NCBI RefSeq assembly: GCF_012912005.1
Contig: NZ_JABBEA010000010.1
Coordinates: forward strand, 168,825 to 232,824
Reading direction: 5' to 3'
Length of the DNA stretch: 64,000 nt
From: Paenibacillus sp. SZ31
GTDB taxonomy: Bacteria > Bacillota > Bacilli > Paenibacillales > Paenibacillaceae
Shown: piece by piece, positions 61,814-64,000 of the stretch
Layout of the letters: the number at the start of each line of letters is the position of its first letter
Numbering within the stretch: the first letter of the stretch is position 1
The notes under the pieces: generated by a model
Told to the model about the DNA's origin: nothing
Database searches by the model: none
Seen by the model: the letters and a program-made list of their open reading frames with translations, nothing else
Made by a program: the position numbers and the translations under genes

Positions 61814-62737
61814 TTGCCCATTTATCAACATGTACAGGAACTTATAGGTAATACGCCACTGCTTGAATTAACTCGTTATCCATTACCGGAAGGAATCCGT
61901 CTATTCGCCAAATTGGAATTCATGAATCCTGGGGGAAGTGTGAAGGATCGGATCGGCAAGTTTTTATTGGAGCAAGCATTGGCAAGAGGAGACGTTAAGC
62001 CAGGTGGAACGGTGATCGAAGCTACCGCAGGCAATACAGGAATTGGGCTTGCGATGGCGGCTGTTGGCCTGAATTTAAAAGTCATTTTCACAGTGCCTCA
62101 GAAGTTCAGCGTCGAGAAGCAGCAATTGATGAAAGCCCTTGGGGCTACGGTTGTGAACACACCGACATCAGAAGGAATGACGGGTGCCATACGCAAGGCG
62201 GAATCGCTGGCGAAAGAAATACCCGGCTCGTATGTTCCAGGTCAGTTCTCCAATGCGGATAACCCACTCGCACATTATCAACATCTTGGCCCTGAGATTT
62301 GGCGTGATCTGAACGGACAGGTGCATGTATATGTCGCCGGAGCCGGGTCTGGCGGAACTTTCATGGGAGGATCTCGCTATTTGAAGGAGCAGAACCCGTT
62401 AATCAAAACATGTATCGTAGAACCCGAAGGTTCGATTCTCGCAGGTGGACCCTCGGGACCCCATCGCACAGAAGGAATAGGCGTCGAAACGTTATCTTCT
62501 TTTATGGATGTGAGTTATTTCGATGCCATTCATACGATCTCAGATGAAGATGCCTTTGAGCGGGTCAAAGATCTAGCCCTGTTGGAAGGTCTACTGGTAG
62601 GAAGCTCCTCAGGAGCAGCTATGCAAGCCGCATTAAACGAAGCCGGCCACGCAGCCCCCGGGAGTAACATCGTCGTTATTTTCCCGGATAGCAGCGAACG
62701 GTATTTAAGCCAAAACATCTATAATGGAGGACAATAA
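61814..62737 (+). CDS. mccA: Cystathionine beta-synthase-like PLP enzyme (MccA/YrhA type)
   Basis: Fold-type II PLP enzyme. In B. subtilis MccA condenses O-acetylserine with homocysteine to cystathionine. Motifs: IGNTPLLELTRYPL near 11-24, the PLP-lysine loop MNPGGSVKDRIGKFLL near 36-52, EATAGNTGIGLAMAAV near 64-79 and GAGSGGTFMGGSRYLKE near 175-190. I start at TTG 61814 (307 residues), 10 nt after AAAGGAG; the TTG at 61805 is too close to that site. The start lies 2 nt after the yrrT stop. A plain cysteine synthase role is possible; the adjacent mccB favours reverse transsulfuration. Confidence 0.9.
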   Translation: MPIYQHVQELIGNTPLLELTRYPLPEGIRLFAKLEFMNPGGSVKDRIGKFLLEQALARGDVKPGGTVIEATAGNTGIGLAMAAVGLNLKVIFTVPQKFSVEKQQLMKALGATVVNTPTSEGMTGAIRKAESLAKEIPGSYVPGQFSNADNPLAHYQHLGPEIWRDLNGQVHVYVAGAGSGGTFMGGSRYLKEQNPLIKTCIVEPEGSILAGGPSGPHRTEGIGVETLSSFMDVSYFDAIHTISDEDAFERVKDLALLEGLLVGSSSGAAMQAALNEAGHAAPGSNIVVIFPDSSERYLSQNIYNGGQ

Positions 62738-62738
62738 C

Positions 62739-63872
62739 ATGAGACCAAAAACAAAGCTGATTCATGCAGGAATTATTGGTGATCCACACACTGGAGCAGT
62801 AAGTGTCCCGATCTATCAAGTAAGCACGTATGAGCAAGAATCGGTTGGCGTACACAAAGGATACGAGTATTCACGTACGGGCAACCCTACCCGTCATGCG
62901 TTGGAAGAAGTCATTAAAGAGCTGGAGGATGGCGTTCGCGGTTTTGCTTTTAGTTCGGGAATGGCTGCGATTCACGCTGTACTGTCTCTGTTTAAAACTG
63001 GAGATCACGTCATTCTGACGGATGACGTCTACGGCGGGACTTATCGCATTTTCACCAAAGTACTGAATCGTCTGGGGATCGAGTCTACCTTTGTAGATAC
63101 CACCTCACTACAAGCACTGGAGCAAGCTTTGCAACCTAATACGAAGGCCATTTATGTAGAAACACCAACCAATCCGTTACTCAAGGTCACCGATATTAAT
63201 GCTGTAGCGAAATGGTCGAAACAACATGAGTTGCTGTTCATCGTGGATAACACGTTTAGTACACCTTATTGGCAAACCCCGCTGGCTCTGGGGGCAGATA
63301 TTGTATTGCATTCTGCAACGAAATATATCGGTGGTCATAGTGATGTCGTGGCAGGGCTTGCGGTTGTCAACAGCGAGCAGCTCGGAGAAGACCTACATTT
63401 TATGCAAAATGCAATTGGCGCAGTCCTGGGCCCCATGGATTCCTGGTTGTTAATGCGCGGTCTAAAAACATTGGGATTGCGGATGGAAGCGCAAGAACGC
63501 AATACAGAGAAGATTGTGGCATTTTTGAATCAACATCCGACTGTGAGCAAAGTCTATTATCCCGGGTTGCCCGACCATCCACAGCATAAGCTCGCGTCCA
63601 CGCAAGCGAGCGGATATGGCGGTATGGTTTCCTTTGATGTAGGCAGTGCTGAAAAAGTAGATGAGGTGTTAAGCAAAGTCCGTTATTTCACATTGGCTGA
63701 AAGCCTGGGCGCGGTGGAAAGTTTAATTTCTGTACCTGCCCGAATGACACATGCTTCCATTCCTTATGAACGGCGACAAGAATTGGGGATCACGGAAGGT
63801 TTGATTCGTATCTCCGTTGGGATCGAGGATGTTGAGGATTTACTTGAGGATTTGAAATCTGCATTAAGTTAA
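62739..63872 (+). CDS. mccB: Cystathionine gamma-lyase/homocysteine gamma-lyase (MccB type)
   Basis: Cys/Met-metabolism PLP enzyme of 377 residues that releases cysteine from cystathionine. Family motifs: YEYSRTGNPTRHALE near 47-61, FSSGMAAIHAVLSL near 75-88, VDNTFSTPYWQTPL near 173-186, the PLP lysine in HSATKYIGGHSDVVAG near 193-208 and ESLISVPARMTH near 333. ATG 62739 follows GGAGGACAATAAC; it lies directly after the mccA stop. Last gene in the window; no clear terminator by position 64000. Confidence 0.92.
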   Translation: MRPKTKLIHAGIIGDPHTGAVSVPIYQVSTYEQESVGVHKGYEYSRTGNPTRHALEEVIKELEDGVRGFAFSSGMAAIHAVLSLFKTGDHVILTDDVYGGTYRIFTKVLNRLGIESTFVDTTSLQALEQALQPNTKAIYVETPTNPLLKVTDINAVAKWSKQHELLFIVDNTFSTPYWQTPLALGADIVLHSATKYIGGHSDVVAGLAVVNSEQLGEDLHFMQNAIGAVLGPMDSWLLMRGLKTLGLRMEAQERNTEKIVAFLNQHPTVSKVYYPGLPDHPQHKLASTQASGYGGMVSFDVGSAEKVDEVLSKVRYFTLAESLGAVESLISVPARMTHASIPYERRQELGITEGLIRISVGIEDVEDLLEDLKSALS

Positions 63873-64000
63873 GGGCATTTTGATTTGAATAAAGTCTATG
63901 CTGGCCATCAATCGATTCTTACACTAGGGCGTGTCTTCAAACTGATTAAATGGTAATAGATGGGTTAATTATATTAAATGAATACACGATACGAAATTCA

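Noticed and set aside
1..64000. CRISPR array, prophage genes, tRNA or rRNA genes
   Set aside because: No regularly spaced direct repeats, no phage structural or integrase genes and no tRNA/rRNA signatures were seen while reading through the window.

Overview
The window is a stretch of core chromosome from a low-to-mid GC, endospore-forming Firmicute, most likely Paenibacillus. The evidence is gene order and content. The sporulation and germination set is present (yqfC/yqfD, an RsfA-type regulator, YhcN/YlaJ, a CotD-like coat protein). Runs of genes keep Bacillus subtilis order: mraZ-rsmH-ftsL-pbpB; ylaH/typA and ylaJ/ylaK/ylaL; dnaG-sigA-trmK-yqfO; and rpsU-yqeY-nfeD-floA-yqfCD-phoH-pgpH-ybeY-dgkA-cdd-era-yqzL-recO-glyQ-glyS. 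Against B. subtilis there are clear differences: a type A RNase P RNA, an S-adenosylhomocysteine hydrolase, and no ccpN/yqfL between glyS and the YaiI/YqxD-family gene. I see no prophage, CRISPR array, rRNA, tRNA or complete insertion sequence.

Layout. 1-4.3 kb: start of the division/cell-wall cluster (mraZ, rsmH, ftsL, 5' part of pbpB), read leftwards, with a MraZ-box operator in front. 4.4-7.4 kb: adenosylhomocysteinase and bacillithiol synthase BshC. 7.5-13.1 kb: an oligopeptide ABC transporter (fused ATPase, two permeases, lipoprotein) sitting between bshC and the panE/DUF3397 pair. 13.2-22.9 kb: panE, an RsfA-like regulator, a DUF2626 protein, an orphan CwlO/PcsB-like coiled-coil secreted protein, an unusual solute-binding-like protein, and ylaK/ylaJ-like/ylaL/LCP/ylaH genes. 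23.2-32.5 kb: typA, a LiaI-like membrane protein, a divergent pair of TerC proteins, nifZ-thiI for tRNA thiolation, a lytic transglycosylase and small genes. 32.7-38.6 kb: a subtilase, a coat protein, a divergent MocR regulator/aminotransferase pair with a repeated operator, and rnpB. 38.7-60.9 kb: the macromolecular-synthesis and era regions. 61.2-64 kb: a yrrT-mccA-mccB type operon converting homocysteine to cysteine.

How the parts connect. AhcY would release homocysteine from S-adenosylhomocysteine, and the MccA/MccB pair at the other end of the window would carry it to cysteine. Cysteine feeds BshC (bacillithiol) and NifZ-ThiI (tRNA 4-thiouridine). Most other genes are housekeeping.

Regulation visible in the sequence includes a MraZ operator with 10-bp period, a glycine T-box with a GGC specifier before glyQS, an exact sigma-W-type promoter before nfeD-floA, a sigma-E-type promoter before yqfCD, a MocR operator array, a promoter and P1 helix defining rnpB, and about 20 intrinsic terminators. 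The least explained structure is an imperfect palindrome of about 70 bp that occurs twice, 27 kb apart, in equivalent positions between co-directional genes. I did not find a convincing wholly new biological system. The best leads are that repeat, the orphan coiled-coil protein, and the Asp/Tyr-rich protein downstream of floA.
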